A stretch of 64,000 bases of DNA, taken from Sporomusa termitida (GTDB lineage: Bacteria; Bacillota; Negativicutes; Sporomusales; Sporomusaceae). The DNA lies in NCBI RefSeq assembly GCF_007641255.1, contig NZ_CP036259.1, forward strand, positions 2,046,001 to 2,110,000. The letters run 5' to 3'. Shown in pieces: positions 18,326-27,031 of this stretch (within the stretch, counting starts at the first letter, position 1; each line of letters opens with the position of its first letter). The notes below the pieces were generated by a model. It was not told where the DNA came from. It ran no database searches and worked only from the letters and a program-made list of their open reading frames with translations. Made by a program: the position numbers and the translations under genes.

Positions 18326-19672
18326 ATGGAAGCGAACGATTACCAGCAAAAACAGGAGCCTAAACTCTTTTATACCGAAACGTACGGCTGCCAGATGAAT
18401 ATAAATGATTCTGAGCGTCTTGCCGGTCAATTAAAAACAATCGGCTATGAGGAAACGGAGAATGTTGACAAGGCAGACTTAATTTTACTAAATACCTGTT
18501 GTGTCCGCGAAAGTGCCGAGAAGAAAATCCATGGCCGCATTGGTGAGATGAAACGGCGCAAGCTTGTGAACCCCAATCTCATTATCGGCGTTGTCGGCTG
18601 CCTGGCACAAAAGGATAAAGAAAAAATACTGACTAAATTTCCTCATGTAAATTTGGTAATGGGTACACATAACACCCATCGCCTTCTTGAGGTTATTGCT
18701 CAGGCTGAACAAAGCCGTGAGCCTGTACTGGCGGTATGGGATCAGGCGGAGCGTTTGGCACCTGATGTCCCTACCGTGCGGAAGGGACAAATATCCGCCT
18801 GGGTGCCGATTATGTATGGCTGCAATAATTTCTGTACCTATTGCATTGTCCCTTATGTCCGGGGCCGTGAACGGAGCCGTCCCCTGGCGGATATCGTGGC
18901 GGAAATCCGCCAACTGGGGGCAGAGGGCTTTAAAGAGGTAACCCTGCTGGGGCAAAATGTCAACTCCTATGGCAAAGACAGCGGATCCTCGACTGATTTT
19001 GCCGAGCTGCTGCAGGCTGTAGATCAGATTGAGCCAATTGCCCGTATTCGCTATATGACATCCCATCCGCGTGATATGAACGATAAAGTGATTGAGACGA
19101 TCAAAAACAGCAAAAAAATCTGCGAACATTTCCACCTGCCTGTCCAGTCCGGCAATAATGACATCCTGGGACGGATGAACCGCGGCTATACCACCGAATA
19201 TTACCACCGGCTGGTTGAGCATATTCGCCAGCTGATTCCCGGCGCCAGCGTAACCACTGATTTAATAGTAGGATTTCCCGGTGAAAGTGAAGAACATATT
19301 ATAGAGACCCTGAATTTTATCAAAACGATCAGGTATGATGCAGCCTATACTTTCCTCTATTCACAGCGTTCCGGGACCCCGGCCGCCGACTATCCCGACC
19401 AGGTGCCAGTAGCTGAGAAAAAAGCAAGACTGAATCAATTGATGGAAATTCAGAATGAAATTAGTCTTCAAATCAATAAACAGCTTGTTGGTACCAGCGT
19501 AGAAGTACTGGTTGAAGGTCCCAGTAAAAACGATGAAACTAAACTAATGGGCCGGACCCGTACCAATAAGATCGTATTGTGGGCGAAAGCCGGGGCGGAG
19601 AAGCCCGGCGACTTGGTTAATGTCCAAATTGCCACTGCTCAAACCTGGGTTTTAAAAGGCTGTTTGGTTTAA
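18326..19672 (+). CDS. miaB: tRNA-2-methylthio-N6-dimethylallyladenosine synthase MiaB
   Basis: 448 residues from ATG 18326 (GGAG about 9 nt upstream; a TTG at 18311 overlaps that site). UPF0004 domain (ETYGCQMNINDSERLAG, LNTCCVRESAEKK), radical-SAM motif C166-x3-C170-x2-C173 in YGCNNFCTYCIVPYVRGRE, then a TRAM domain. MiaB adds a methylthio group to i6A37 of tRNAs reading codons that start with U; the i6A is made by MiaA, encoded in the same operon. Confidence 0.97.
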   Translation: MEANDYQQKQEPKLFYTETYGCQMNINDSERLAGQLKTIGYEETENVDKADLILLNTCCVRESAEKKIHGRIGEMKRRKLVNPNLIIGVVGCLAQKDKEKILTKFPHVNLVMGTHNTHRLLEVIAQAEQSREPVLAVWDQAERLAPDVPTVRKGQISAWVPIMYGCNNFCTYCIVPYVRGRERSRPLADIVAEIRQLGAEGFKEVTLLGQNVNSYGKDSGSSTDFAELLQAVDQIEPIARIRYMTSHPRDMNDKVIETIKNSKKICEHFHLPVQSGNNDILGRMNRGYTTEYYHRLVEHIRQLIPGASVTTDLIVGFPGESEEHIIETLNFIKTIRYDAAYTFLYSQRSGTPAADYPDQVPVAEKKARLNQLMEIQNEISLQINKQLVGTSVEVLVEGPSKNDETKLMGRTRTNKIVLWAKAGAEKPGDLVNVQIATAQTWVLKGCLV

Positions 19673-19700
19673 CTTCCAGCGGGAGAGGAGAATTTACAGC

Positions 19701-22316
19701 ATGACTATAAGCTACACCCCGATGTTAGAACAATACCGGGAAGTAAAAAGCAGGCACAGCAATGAAATATTGTTTTTCCGGCTAGGTGATTTCTATGAAA
19801 TGTTTTTTGAAGATGCCGAGGTAGCGGCCCGCGAACTGGAGATTACCCTGACCTCGCGGGAAGGCGGACAGAATACCCGGGTACCTATGTGCGGCGTACC
19901 CTATCATGCTGCTGACAACTATATCGCTAAATTAATCAACAAAGGCTTTAAAGTGGCTATTTGTGAACAGGTTGAGGACCCAAAACAGGCCAAGGGTATT
20001 GTCAGGCGGGAAGTTGTCAAAATTGTTACCCCCGGTACGGTTCTGGCCGAGAATTCGCTGCCTGACAAGGCTAATAATTATCTGGCGCTGCTCTATGAGG
20101 AAGCCGATGAATTATGTTTGACATCAGCCGATATATCAACAGGAGAGTTCGTATGGGCTGTTTTTGCCGGCAGTTCCCGGGCTAATCTTGTTTGCGATCA
20201 GTTGTATCGCCTGCTGCCGGCAGAATTAGTCCTGGCAGGCAAGCTTGAGGGCCTTGCCGTCATTAGCAGTTTCCTGGCCCAAAGAGTGCCTGCTTGTGCG
20301 ATGACCACCCTGACTAACGCTGATCTTACGGTGGTATCAGCACTGCCCGGCCACCATTTCGGCGACGAGGCACTCCCTGCCAGCCCGGCAGCACAAACCG
20401 CTATCAGTTATTTGCTGTATTATTTGCACTATACCCTAAAGAGCGACCTTTCTCATATTAACAAACTGGCAGCGATCAATGCTCAGGATTATTTGTTATT
20501 AGATGCATCTACCCTGCGTAATTTAGAAATTACCCGCAATATGCGTGACGGCGGGCGCAAAGGTACTTTGCTGGCGGTACTGGATTTTACCAAAACCGCA
20601 ATGGGCAGCCGACTGCTTAAGAAATGGCTGGAGTTTCCCCTGTTAAATCCTGTTGCTATCGCTAAACGCCAGGATGCAATCAGCGATTTGCTTGATAAGC
20701 GGGCAGTTCTTGATGAGTTAAAAGAGCTGCTTAGTGATATCTATGATTTTGAACGCATTTTAACCAGAATTGAGGTCGGCAGTGCCAATGCGCGGGATTT
20801 AACGGCGCTGAGAACCTCGCTGGCCGTGCTGCCGGCGATAAAGCTAACATTGCAGCAGTGTCAGTCCGACCTGGTAACCGGTATTGGCGGTGAGGTTAGA
20901 AGCCATGTGGATGTGGCCAGCATGATTGCCACGGCGATTGTCGATAATCCGCCGTTTGGTGTCCGGGACGGGGGCATTATCAGAACCGGTTACGACCTGG
21001 AGCTGGATGAGCTTAGGGCTATTGCCCGAGACAGTAAACAATGGATTCAGGATTTGGAATTGCGGGAACGGGAAACAACAGGAATCAAATCGCTTAAAAT
21101 AGGCTATAACAAGGTTTTTGGCTATTATATTGAAGTAACCCATGCCAATACCGGCGCTGTACCGGCTTATTATATCCGCAAGCAGACCCTTGTTAATGCT
21201 GAACGCTACATAATGCCGGAACTAAAAGACTTTGAGACTAAAGTGCTTGGCGCCCAGGAGAAAATTGTAAATATTGAATACCAGCTGTTTGCCGGTATCA
21301 GGGACTATATAAAGGAACGCATCAGTGAAATTCAACAGACAGCAAGACAAATTGCCCAATTAGATGTAATTATGTCCTTGAGCGAGGTTGCTGCCCGCTA
21401 TGGTTATACCCGGCCTGATCTGAATCATAAGAAGGAACTTATAATTAAAGATGGCCGCCACCCGGTGGTGGAGCGGCTGTTAACCGGCGAGATGTTTGTA
21501 CCTAATGATACCGGCTTAAACCACCATGACAGTGAAATCATGATTATTACCGGACCTAATATGGCTGGCAAGTCAACCTATATGCGACAGGTAGCGCTGT
21601 TGACCATTATGGCTCAGACCGGCAGCTTTATTCCGGCGCGGGCAGCCTCAATCGGACCGGTTGACCGGATCTTTACCCGGGTTGGTGCCAGTGATGACCT
21701 GGCAACAGGTCAAAGCACCTTCATGGTTGAAATGACGGAGGCTGCCCAAATCATAAAATTTGCCACTGCCAACAGCCTGATTATTTTAGATGAAATCGGC
21801 CGGGGGACCAGTACTTTTGATGGCATGAGTATTGCCAGGGCTGTTGTCGAATATATAAAAGACAAGGTTAAGGCGAAAACTTTATTTGCCACTCATTATC
21901 ATGAGCTTACCGAGCTGGCTGAATACAGCAAAGTAATTAAAAATTATTCGGTAGCGGTTAAAGAACGGGGCAATGATATTGTATTTTTGCGGCGGATCGT
22001 ACCGGGCGGGGCAGATAAAAGCTATGGTATTCATGTTGCCCAGCTGGCCGGACTGCCTAAACGTATTATTGAGCGGGCGCAACAGGTTTTACTGGAACTG
22101 GAGCAATGCAAAGGCCAGGGCGGGACTGACCGGACTCCTCTGCCCGCGCCACTGCCGGCCGGCCGGCAGCAGCCGGCAGCCACGATATCCCTGTTCAACT
22201 CAAGTATTGCTGATGAAATACTGGCAATTGATGTGATGACTCTTACCCCGCTGGAGGCCCTCAATACCCTGTATAAATTACAAAATAAAGCCAGAGAGGA
22301 AAACGGCAGCTTATGA
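19701..22316 (+). CDS. mutS: DNA mismatch repair protein MutS
   Basis: 871 residues, full length. The mismatch-reading Phe-x-Glu is at F31-Y32-E33 in GDFYEMF; the ATPase has Walker A GPNMAGKST near 618-626, LDEIGRGTSTFDG, and ATHYHEL. The C-terminal part contains the clamp/tetramerisation region. MutS binds mismatches and slides as an ATP-bound clamp to recruit MutL, whose gene overlaps its stop by 4 bp. Confidence 0.98.
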   Translation: MTISYTPMLEQYREVKSRHSNEILFFRLGDFYEMFFEDAEVAARELEITLTSREGGQNTRVPMCGVPYHAADNYIAKLINKGFKVAICEQVEDPKQAKGIVRREVVKIVTPGTVLAENSLPDKANNYLALLYEEADELCLTSADISTGEFVWAVFAGSSRANLVCDQLYRLLPAELVLAGKLEGLAVISSFLAQRVPACAMTTLTNADLTVVSALPGHHFGDEALPASPAAQTAISYLLYYLHYTLKSDLSHINKLAAINAQDYLLLDASTLRNLEITRNMRDGGRKGTLLAVLDFTKTAMGSRLLKKWLEFPLLNPVAIAKRQDAISDLLDKRAVLDELKELLSDIYDFERILTRIEVGSANARDLTALRTSLAVLPAIKLTLQQCQSDLVTGIGGEVRSHVDVASMIATAIVDNPPFGVRDGGIIRTGYDLELDELRAIARDSKQWIQDLELRERETTGIKSLKIGYNKVFGYYIEVTHANTGAVPAYYIRKQTLVNAERYIMPELKDFETKVLGAQEKIVNIEYQLFAGIRDYIKERISEIQQTARQIAQLDVIMSLSEVAARYGYTRPDLNHKKELIIKDGRHPVVERLLTGEMFVPNDTGLNHHDSEIMIITGPNMAGKSTYMRQVALLTIMAQTGSFIPARAASIGPVDRIFTRVGASDDLATGQSTFMVEMTEAAQIIKFATANSLIILDEIGRGTSTFDGMSIARAVVEYIKDKVKAKTLFATHYHELTELAEYSKVIKNYSVAVKERGNDIVFLRRIVPGGADKSYGIHVAQLAGLPKRIIERAQQVLLELEQCKGQGGTDRTPLPAPLPAGRQQPAATISLFNSSIADEILAIDVMTLTPLEALNTLYKLQNKAREENGSL

Positions 22317-24145
22317 GCGAGCAGGTAATCCGTGTATTAGATGAAAATACGGCTAATAAGATTGCTGCCGGTGAAGTTGTTGAACGGCCGGCCGCAGTGA
22401 TTAAAGAGCTTGTAGAAAACTCAATTGATGCCGGCGGCAGGAATATTGAGATTGAAATCGTCGATGGCGGAACGAATTTTATCCGTGTTACCGATGATGG
22501 CAAAGGGATGAGCTATGAAGATGCCCAACTGGCTGTAAAACGTCATGCCACCAGTAAAATTCGCACGGCCGAGGATTTAACAGCAATATATTCCCTGGGG
22601 TTTCGCGGCGAGGCTTTACCCAGTATTGCCGCCGTGTCAAAATTTACCCTGACTACCCGTTTGCTTGATGAACCCCTGGCAAGTTATGTTGAGATTCATG
22701 GCGGCATTCCTGTAGATGTCCGCGAGGCGGGGGCGGGCTGTGGTACAACTGTGATTATCACCGATTTGTTTTTTAATACCCCGGCCCGCCGCAAATTTCT
22801 GAAATCACCGGCGGCTGAAAGTGGTCATATCAGCGACATTGTCACCAAGCTGTCCCTGTCACATCCGCAGATTGCTTTCAAATTAATCAGCAATCAGCGC
22901 CTGATTCTGTCTACAGGCGGCAATGGGCGGCTGGCAGACACCATTGCCGATATTTACGGGCACAAGGTTGTGCCGGAGCTAATACCGGTAGAATATAGCC
23001 ATGACGGCATTGCTGTGTCCGGCTATGTAGCCAAACCGGCCATGCTGAAAAGCACCCGTCAGTGGCAGACATTTATGGTTAACAAGCGGGTAGTAAACAG
23101 CCGCATGCTGGGGAAGGCACTGGATAATGCGTATTTTTCTTTATTGCCGAAAAATGGCTATCCGCTGGCCGTACTTGATATTCATATCCCCGTAGACGCC
23201 ATTGATGTCAATGTGCATCCGCAAAAAAAAGAAGTTAAGTTCAGTGATGATCAGAAGATATACAGGGCAGTATATAAAGCAGTCTCATCAAGTCTGACCC
23301 TGCCTGCCTCCCATAGTCAGGCGGCTGCAGCTGCTCAGTTTAGTCCGCCCCCGGCTTTTACTTTTAACCCGCAAACAGGGGCCGGCGGTGTTGCTGAGCC
23401 ATATCGCGGCTACAGTCAGACCAGCGGGCAGGAACCTGCCGCTATAGCCGGAACCTCCCGCCAATGGACACCTGCTTTATGGCAGGAGAGTGCCTCTTTT
23501 GCCGATGTCAGACAGGCGATCAGACAAGAGGAACAGCTAATCGTAAGTGATGAGGCTGCTGACGGGCAGCAGCCAGCCTGCCCGCTGTACCCTTTGGGAC
23601 AGATTGAGTCCTGCTATATTGTGGCCCAGGGACCGGACGGCCTGTATATTGTTGATCAGCATGCCGCGCACGAGCGCATACTCTATGACCGTATGAGCCG
23701 GGCCAAAGGCCGGGTGCCTGTGCAGCAGCTGTTAGTAACCCCCTTTCTGGAATTTACCGCCGGCGATTGTGATAGCATGACCGAAAACCGGGAAATCTTT
23801 TATCAGCTGGGGTTTACGCTGGAACAGGCCGGCGCGGATACAATGCGGCTAAGTGAGATGCCTGTAGATATTCCCCTGGCTGACGCCGAGCCGGTAATCC
23901 GGCAAATTTTAAAGCTGATAGCCGAACTGCATCAGCCCACTGCCCAGGAGCTGCGCCATGCTTATTTGCAGATGGCAGCCTGCCGCAGCGCCATCAAGGC
24001 AGGGGATACGCTTAATATGCGGCAGATCCAGGCCTTAATCAGCGAGCTGTACACAACTGATTTGCCCTACACCTGTCCGCATGGCCGGCCGACGATTGTA
24101 AGATTTGGGCCGGAGGAGCTGGCGAAAATGTTTAAACGGACATAA
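22313..24145 (+). CDS. mutL: DNA mismatch repair endonuclease MutL
   Basis: 610 residues. N-terminal GHKL ATPase (IAAGEVVERPAAVIKELVENS, DDGKGM, YSLGFRGEALPSIAAV), Pro/Ala/Gln linker near 340-400, and a C-terminal dimerisation/endonuclease domain carrying DQHAAHERI, ACRSAIKAG and CPHGRP. The DQHAxxER metal motif marks the nicking-endonuclease type found in bacteria without MutH, so strand cutting here is by MutL itself. ATGA overlap with mutS. Confidence 0.97.
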   Translation: MSEQVIRVLDENTANKIAAGEVVERPAAVIKELVENSIDAGGRNIEIEIVDGGTNFIRVTDDGKGMSYEDAQLAVKRHATSKIRTAEDLTAIYSLGFRGEALPSIAAVSKFTLTTRLLDEPLASYVEIHGGIPVDVREAGAGCGTTVIITDLFFNTPARRKFLKSPAAESGHISDIVTKLSLSHPQIAFKLISNQRLILSTGGNGRLADTIADIYGHKVVPELIPVEYSHDGIAVSGYVAKPAMLKSTRQWQTFMVNKRVVNSRMLGKALDNAYFSLLPKNGYPLAVLDIHIPVDAIDVNVHPQKKEVKFSDDQKIYRAVYKAVSSSLTLPASHSQAAAAAQFSPPPAFTFNPQTGAGGVAEPYRGYSQTSGQEPAAIAGTSRQWTPALWQESASFADVRQAIRQEEQLIVSDEAADGQQPACPLYPLGQIESCYIVAQGPDGLYIVDQHAAHERILYDRMSRAKGRVPVQQLLVTPFLEFTAGDCDSMTENREIFYQLGFTLEQAGADTMRLSEMPVDIPLADAEPVIRQILKLIAELHQPTAQELRHAYLQMAACRSAIKAGDTLNMRQIQALISELYTTDLPYTCPHGRPTIVRFGPEELAKMFKRT

Positions 24146-24154
24146 GGGGATTCT

Positions 24155-24973
24155 ATGAGTTTAATTGTCACAACTGCCCACAAGCCAGCAACGGCTGTTA
24201 CACAGCTGGCCCGTGATATAGCCGCCCGGCTGGGCGTGCCTTTTGTCCCCCGGGACCGGTCACTGGCTGCTATTAAGGAAAAATACGCGGACTGTGATTT
24301 AATTGTGGCTGCCGCTAATGGACCGGTCATCCATACCGCCGCCGGTGAGTACTTTTTTCATCTAAGTATGGCTGAGTTGCGCATAAAAAACTTAATAAAT
24401 GGAAAACATGACCATATGGTGAATGCAATGGGGCTTAGGGCCGGGATGTCCGTGCTTGACTGTACCTTAGGCCTGGCGACAGATGCCATTGTCGCCAGTT
24501 TTGTGGCCGGGGCACAGGGGGCTGTGACCGGACTGGAAAGCTCGCCGGCGATTGCATTAATAACCGGGTACGGCCTGCAGCAGGTTACGGTTGATTCTGA
24601 TGTGGATATTACAGGCTCTTTGCGCCGGATACAGGTGGAAAACACTGCCTATGATCAATACCTTACAACGCTGGCTGATAATAGTTTCGACATTGTTTAC
24701 TTTGATCCCATGTTTCGTAATCCCCTCTACAAGAGCTCTAACGTAAACCCGATCAGGACACTCGCCAATATGAACCCGCTCACGCCGGCGGCGGTTCAAC
24801 AGGCTTGCCGGGTTGCCAGGCACAAAGTGGTGGTTAAAGAGGCTGCCGGCAGTGCTGAGTTTGTCCGGCTGGGGTTATTAACAGTGTTAGGCGGCAAGTA
24901 CAGCCGGGTACAATACGGGGTGATTGACTGCCGGTCAAAGATGGGCAACGGAGGCCAGCCATGGAGCGTTTAA
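24155..24973 (+). CDS. class I SAM-dependent methyltransferase (RsmJ-like)
   Basis: 272 residues. After about 85 residues without clear similarity comes a methyltransferase fold: MSVLDCTLGLATDAIVASFVAG (SAM-binding loop), LESSPAIALI, and FDIVYFDPMFRNPLYKSS, a (D)PMF motif typical of the RsmJ/YhiQ (DUF548) group, which methylates G1516 of 16S rRNA in E. coli. Placement between mutL and miaA fits an RNA target, but substrate is inferred. The gene runs 13 bp into miaA. Confidence 0.8.
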   Translation: MSLIVTTAHKPATAVTQLARDIAARLGVPFVPRDRSLAAIKEKYADCDLIVAAANGPVIHTAAGEYFFHLSMAELRIKNLINGKHDHMVNAMGLRAGMSVLDCTLGLATDAIVASFVAGAQGAVTGLESSPAIALITGYGLQQVTVDSDVDITGSLRRIQVENTAYDQYLTTLADNSFDIVYFDPMFRNPLYKSSNVNPIRTLANMNPLTPAAVQQACRVARHKVVVKEAAGSAEFVRLGLLTVLGGKYSRVQYGVIDCRSKMGNGGQPWSV

Positions 24974-25902
24974 TTGTCATTACAGGCCCCACGGCTGTGG
25001 GAAAAACGCAAATAAGCATTGATCTGGCCAAGCGGCTGAAGACACAAATCATCTCCGGTGATTCAATGCTTGTATACCGCGGGCTGGATGTCGGTACCGC
25101 CAAACCTGACCGCGGCGAGCGCAGCGGGGTTGTGCATCATCTGATTGATATCCTTGACCCCTGGGAAGAGTTTAATGTTGTTGATTTTCAGCACTATGCG
25201 CAAACGCTGATTACCCAACTCAATAATGACGGAATTATTCCGATTCTAGCCGGCGGTACCGGACTGTATGTCAGGGCCTTGCTGGAGGGCTATCAGTTTA
25301 ATCAGGCGCCAAGCGACGAAGGGCTGCGGCAAAAACTGCTTGGCCTGGCGGCCCAGTTCGGCAATCAGCATCTGCATACTTTGCTGGCGCAGGTACAGCC
25401 GGACACTGCCGCCAGGCTGCATCCTAATGATCAGCGACGGATAATCAGGGCGCTGGAGGTGCATGCCCTGAGTGGTGAGACTGTCTCGCAGGCTAAGGCC
25501 GCACCAAATCAGCTCCTGTATGATGCGGTTGTTATTGGCCTTACTATGGAGCGCGCCGCCTTATACGAGCGGATTAATCAACGGGTTGATACTATGATCC
25601 AGCAGGGACTGACCGAAGAGGTAGGGAAACTCCTGCGCCAGGGAATTGCCGCCAACTGTCAAGCCATGCAGGGGATCGGCTACAAAGAAATTGTTGAGCA
25701 CCTGGCGGAGGGCGAGGGCGGGGATTGGCTGCACGCTGTCAATAAGGTGAAAAAGGCTACCCGCAATTTTGCCAAACGTCAAATGACTTTTTATCGGCGA
25801 ATGCCTTATATAGCCTGGTTTGACGTTGGAAACCGCAATAATTATGATAAAACGTTGGAAACAATTTACAATCATGTTGCAGGAACGTTTGGTCTAAGGT
25901 AA
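24961..25902 (+). CDS. miaA: tRNA dimethylallyltransferase MiaA
   Basis: 313 residues: P-loop GPTAVGKTQ near the start, SGDSMLVYRGLDVGTAKP (tRNA and DMAPP site), LAGGTGLYVRALL, and a C-terminal KRQMTFYRR basic motif. The enzyme transfers a dimethylallyl group to A37 of tRNAs reading UNN codons; MiaB then methylthiolates it. Starts within the last codons of the methyltransferase gene. Confidence 0.97.
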   Translation: MERLIVITGPTAVGKTQISIDLAKRLKTQIISGDSMLVYRGLDVGTAKPDRGERSGVVHHLIDILDPWEEFNVVDFQHYAQTLITQLNNDGIIPILAGGTGLYVRALLEGYQFNQAPSDEGLRQKLLGLAAQFGNQHLHTLLAQVQPDTAARLHPNDQRRIIRALEVHALSGETVSQAKAAPNQLLYDAVVIGLTMERAALYERINQRVDTMIQQGLTEEVGKLLRQGIAANCQAMQGIGYKEIVEHLAEGEGGDWLHAVNKVKKATRNFAKRQMTFYRRMPYIAWFDVGNRNNYDKTLETIYNHVAGTFGLR

Positions 25903-25946
25903 AATAGATGTGAGTAAGTAGAAACATGAATACGGAGGGGTTTCAT

Positions 25947-26207
25947 TTGACTAATAAAGTCATTAATCTGCAAGACAGTTTTTTAAATCAAGTACGAAAA
26001 GAAAATGTGCCGGTAATTATATATCTGGTTAACGGGTTTCAACTGCGGGGAGCCGTAAGGGGTTTTGATAATTTCACCGTAATTATTGAAAACGACGGTA
26101 AACAGCAGTTGGTATATAAACACGCCATCTCGACAGTAACCCCCTTTCGTCCCTTGGCCGCAAATCTGCACGAGAAGAAGGAAGAAGCGGCTAAAGCTGA
26201 TAAATAA
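25947..26207 (+). CDS. hfq: RNA chaperone Hfq
   Basis: 86 residues from TTG 25947, chosen because GGAGGGG ends 6 nt upstream and the product then begins [20 protein letters not shown] like other Hfq proteins; an ATG at 25926 would add seven residues without an RBS. Sm1 ([23 protein letters not shown]) and Sm2 (YKHAISTV) motifs are present, followed by a short Lys/Glu-rich tail. Hfq forms a hexameric ring that helps small RNAs pair with mRNAs. Linkage to miaA is widespread in bacteria. Confidence 0.97.
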   Translation: MTNKVINLQDSFLNQVRKENVPVIIYLVNGFQLRGAVRGFDNFTVIIENDGKQQLVYKHAISTVTPFRPLAANLHEKKEEAAKADK

Positions 26208-26219
26208 AAAATGTCTTGC

Positions 26220-26252
26220 AGTACTCCAGGTGAAATGCCTGGGGTACTTTTT
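26220..26252 (+). terminator. terminator after hfq
   Basis: AGTACTCCAGG (26220-26230) pairs with CCTGGGGTACT (one mismatch), followed by TTTTT. Ends the miaB-hfq operon. Confidence 0.82.
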
Positions 26253-26271
26253 CATATACTCCTTACTTCCG

Positions 26272-26441
26272 CATTTTATAAAATGAAAGTAAAACCTCTT
26301 TGATTTACCATTCATTATTAAAGCTTACGCTCTGCTTAGCGATCCGGTGTGCAGGGTTTAGTTCCCGGAATTATTCCGACGCTGGATCAATTTAATTAAA
26401 TACGGAAAAATCGGCTAAGCCTTTTAGGCAAGCCGATTTTT
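26272..26441 (+). ncRNA. possible structured small RNA downstream of hfq
   Basis: No reading frame fills 26253-26472. A 14-bp perfect palindrome CATTTTATAAAATG is at 26272-26285. The segment 26330-26400 can fold locally (CGGAA-TTA-TTCCG near 26375, flanking GATCC/GGATC), and it ends in a strong hairpin with U-tail at 26406-26441. That could be a small transcript, or simply a bidirectional terminator preceded by a spacer. No known RNA family was recognised. Confidence 0.25.
26406..26441. terminator. bidirectional terminator between hfq region and the TOBE gene
   Basis: AAAAATCGGCT...GCC, TTTT loop, GGC...AGCCGATTTTT; 11-bp outer stem plus inner GCC/GGC pairs, with A-run on the left and T-run on the right, so it works on both strands. 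It terminates the minus-strand gene ending at 26473. Confidence 0.85.
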
Positions 26442-26472
26442 GTCGTGCTGGAAAGTATAACTTTCCCTATAA

Positions 26473-26676
26473 TTATTTAAGCACCATCATCTCGGTGGCT
26501 TTAACCAATGCTGTAACCTTGTCCCCCGGAGCCAGCTTTAAATCCTCCACCGAGTCTACCGTAATTGCTGCTACCAGTTCACTGCCTTTACAATCCATGA
26601 CAACTTTGGCCATAACGGCACCCTTTACCACTTCTTTTACGGTTGCTTCCAGTTTGTTTCTGCCACTGATTTTCAT
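26473..26676 (-). CDS. molybdopterin-binding (Mop/TOBE) protein
   Basis: 67 residues, a single TOBE/Mop domain (MKISGRNKLEATVKEVVKGAVMAKVVMD, then ITVDSVEDLKLAPGDKVTALVKATEMMV). Such stand-alone Mop proteins form hexamers that store or buffer molybdate or tungstate inside the cell. GGAG precedes the ATG. No molybdate transporter or pterin synthesis gene is nearby, but the metallochaperone-like cassette begins 2.6 kb to the right. Confidence 0.9.
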   Translation of the reverse strand: MKISGRNKLEATVKEVVKGAVMAKVVMDCKGSELVAAITVDSVEDLKLAPGDKVTALVKATEMMVLK

Positions 26677-27031
26677 AGCTCTGTCACTCCTTTATTTGGT
26701 AATTTGCTTAGTTACAATATAGCATATTATATAATAAAAATCAATAAATACTGATATATTTCGTCAAATTCATCCGAAATATAAATATATCTAGCTATAC
26801 TGCAATATATCTCTTGAATACGATGAATATCTAACAATATGATAACAATAAGTTGAGTTTGGTTAGTTTATGTTGTCGGGTATAATGCTTTATACAGGTC
26901 AAGGCGCTGATCAAGGCGGGGATCAGACTTGGCATTTAAACATAACCTAACCCTAAACAACTGCGGTTGATTATAGCAGGCATAATAAAAAAACTACCCA
27001 ATCAGGTAGTTTCTTTATTATGCCCTTAAAT
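26677..27031. other. AT-rich gap upstream of the TOBE gene
   Basis: No gene. It holds an inverted repeat ATATTTCG (26756-26763) / CGAAATAT (26775-26782) with an 11-bp spacer, about 80 bp upstream of the TOBE gene start and a plausible operator for it, several TATAT-rich stretches to about 26850, and at 26980-27023 the terminator of the next minus-strand gene. Confidence 0.5.
26980..27023 (-). terminator. terminator of the DUF2325 gene
   Basis: A near-perfect 18-19-bp stem (GCATAATAAA..ACTACC with GGTAGT..TTTATTATGC), loop about 7 nt; U-rich on the minus strand. It ends just past the stop codon of the gene at 27032-28705. Confidence 0.85.

Noticed and set aside
18488-19222. 244-codon minus-strand frame inside miaB
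   Set aside because: Shadow of a certain gene; no similarity or RBS.
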